Source: Anaerolineae bacterium (GTDB lineage: Bacteria > Chloroflexota > Anaerolineae > JAADDB01). From it: a stretch of 14,035 nucleotides of DNA. Under the pieces are notes generated by a model, which saw nothing but the letters and a program-made list of their open reading frames with translations, searched no databases and was not told the DNA's origin. Within the stretch, counting starts at the first letter, position 1. The number at the start of each line of letters is the position of its first letter. Both the position numbers and the translations under genes were made by a program. Positions 13,712 to 14,035 of this stretch are shown piece by piece. Where the stretch lies: positions 1 through 14,035 of the forward strand of contig WGAA01000225.1 of NCBI GenBank assembly GCA_015489285.1, read 5' to 3'.

Positions 13712-13798
13712 TGTGTACAACCCTGGGGATAACCCTGAGTATAACCTGTGCACATCCCTGCGGACAACCTGGGGATATTCCCCACCCCTTGTGGATAT
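13712..13798 (-). repeat. Phased array of seven DnaA-box-like 9-mers
   Basis: Minus-strand units are TTGTACACA, TTATCCCCA, TTATACTCA, ATGTGCACA, TTGTCCGCA, ATATCCCCA and ATATCCACA. Their left ends are at 13712, 13724, 13736, 13747, 13759, 13770 and 13790. Spacing is 11-12 bp except the last, 20 bp, and CC or CCC separates neighbours in the tight part. Against TTATNCACA they have one to three mismatches. Confidence 0.65.
13738..13767 (-). promoter_or_regulatory. Possible promoter of the polynucleotide kinase gene
   Basis: Minus-strand TTGTCC (13767-13762) and TATACT (13743-13738) are 18 bp apart. The -35 box is the same TTGTC core as in the two other predicted promoters. It sits inside the array of DnaA-box-like units, so DnaA binding there would be expected to affect it. 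The similarity of TTGTCC to the box units makes a chance match more likely here. Confidence 0.35.
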
Positions 13799-13849
13799 CC
13801 CCTTTCGGCTCCTTTTCCCCGCATTCCCCCCCGACCGACCCACCACTAT

Positions 13850-14032
13850 CCTACATGTAGCCCATCCTGCCATCTCACCCCCTACATCTAGGGCGGACGA
13901 CGGCAAAATGGATATAAGAAATCCGTTCGCTTGTCCCTTCCGGGGAAAAGTTATCCACAATTCATGATAGTTATCCACACCCCCCTGTGGATAACTATAC
14001 CCTTTCCTATCCCCCCTTCCCCCTGTATCTAG
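13850..14032. repeat. Three-copy 11-mer motif CCTRYATSTAG
   Basis: CCTACATGTAG (13850-13860), CCTACATCTAG (13881-13891) and CCTGTATCTAG (14022-14032), all in plus orientation. The first contains the perfect 10-bp palindrome CTACATGTAG. The two perfect plus-strand DnaA boxes lie between the second and third copies. Confidence 0.5.
13951..13994. promoter_or_regulatory. Cluster of three perfect DnaA boxes
   Basis: TTATCCACA at 13951-13959 and 13971-13979 on the plus strand (20 bp apart), and the same box on the minus strand at 13986-13994. The third faces the second with only 6 bp between them. All three match the consensus TTATNCACA exactly. Confidence 0.8.
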
Positions 14033-14035
14033 GAC

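Larger units (their letters stand above)
13682..14035. other. Intergenic region of 354 bp: candidate replication origin (oriC)
   Basis: No gene is supported here. Three perfect DnaA boxes TTATCCACA lie close together: 13951-13959 (+), 13971-13979 (+) and 13986-13994 (-). Seven 9-mers with 1-3 mismatches, all in minus orientation, lie at 13712-13798. Between the two clusters are the palindrome CTACATGTAG and a moderately AT-rich part (about 13904-13922). This fits an origin, or at least a DnaA-binding regulatory region; dnaA itself is not in the window and may follow to the right. Confidence 0.6.

Noticed and set aside
13682..13978. N-terminal extension of the kinase over the right intergenic region
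   Set aside because: The frame happens to be open, but it would be coded by DnaA-box-like repeats and lacks family similarity; the ATG at 13681 has an AGGAGTG site.

Overview
This is a GC-rich window with tightly packed genes, short spacers and good GGAGG-type ribosome binding sites. The gene mix suggests a bacterium of the Chloroflexota (Anaerolineae or Thermoflexia-like, possibly thermophilic). It includes a glycosidase-like barrel protein of a type I associate with that group, a large AAA_32/Lon_C protease, a long-form RmlA, and a Clp1/Grc3-type polynucleotide kinase. The taxonomic call is an inference; there is no rRNA or other marker here.

Layout. Positions 1-1990 (+) hold a glycosidase-like protein, open at the left edge, overlapping a NarL/LuxR response regulator by four bases. 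Positions 1991-2428 are non-coding and rich in repeats. Positions 2429-3862 (+) hold an SPFH/band 7 membrane protein and an anchored LecA-like lectin, behind a sigma70-like promoter. They meet head-on, with a 32-bp overlap, a long leftward gene series (12132 down to 3831). In transcription order this is: Wzz-type chain-length protein, CpsD-like ATPase, long-form glucose-1-phosphate thymidylyltransferase, an unrecognised protein, dTDP-glucose 4,6-dehydratase, Lon-family protease, a small three-helix membrane protein, and homoserine dehydrogenase. Gaps are 2-40 bp and a promoter is visible before the first gene, so one long operon is plausible. The front half is for dTDP-sugar and surface polysaccharide production; the back half is housekeeping. 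Positions 12133-12799 hold a second repeat-rich stretch with six hairpins in about 240 bp. Positions 12800-13681 (-) encode a Clp1/Grc3-like 5'-OH polynucleotide kinase. Positions 13682-14035 are non-coding and packed with DnaA-box-like 9-mers.

Most notable points: (1) the right end looks like a replication origin or another DnaA-controlled region: three perfect TTATCCACA boxes plus seven same-orientation degenerate boxes, mostly 11-12 bp apart; (2) the CpsD-like ATPase has lost key residues in all three nucleotide-binding motifs and looks like a pseudokinase; (3) the glycosidase-like protein appears to lack both catalytic glutamates; (4) the two intergenic regions share a dispersed repeat system made of heptad arrays (general form TNANNCG) and GC-rich hairpins whose stems change in a compensatory way while the loop stays CTRAAS; (5) one heptad array supplies the last codons and stop codon of the kinase gene. 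I found no rRNA, tRNA, CRISPR array, transposase or convincing rho-independent terminator.
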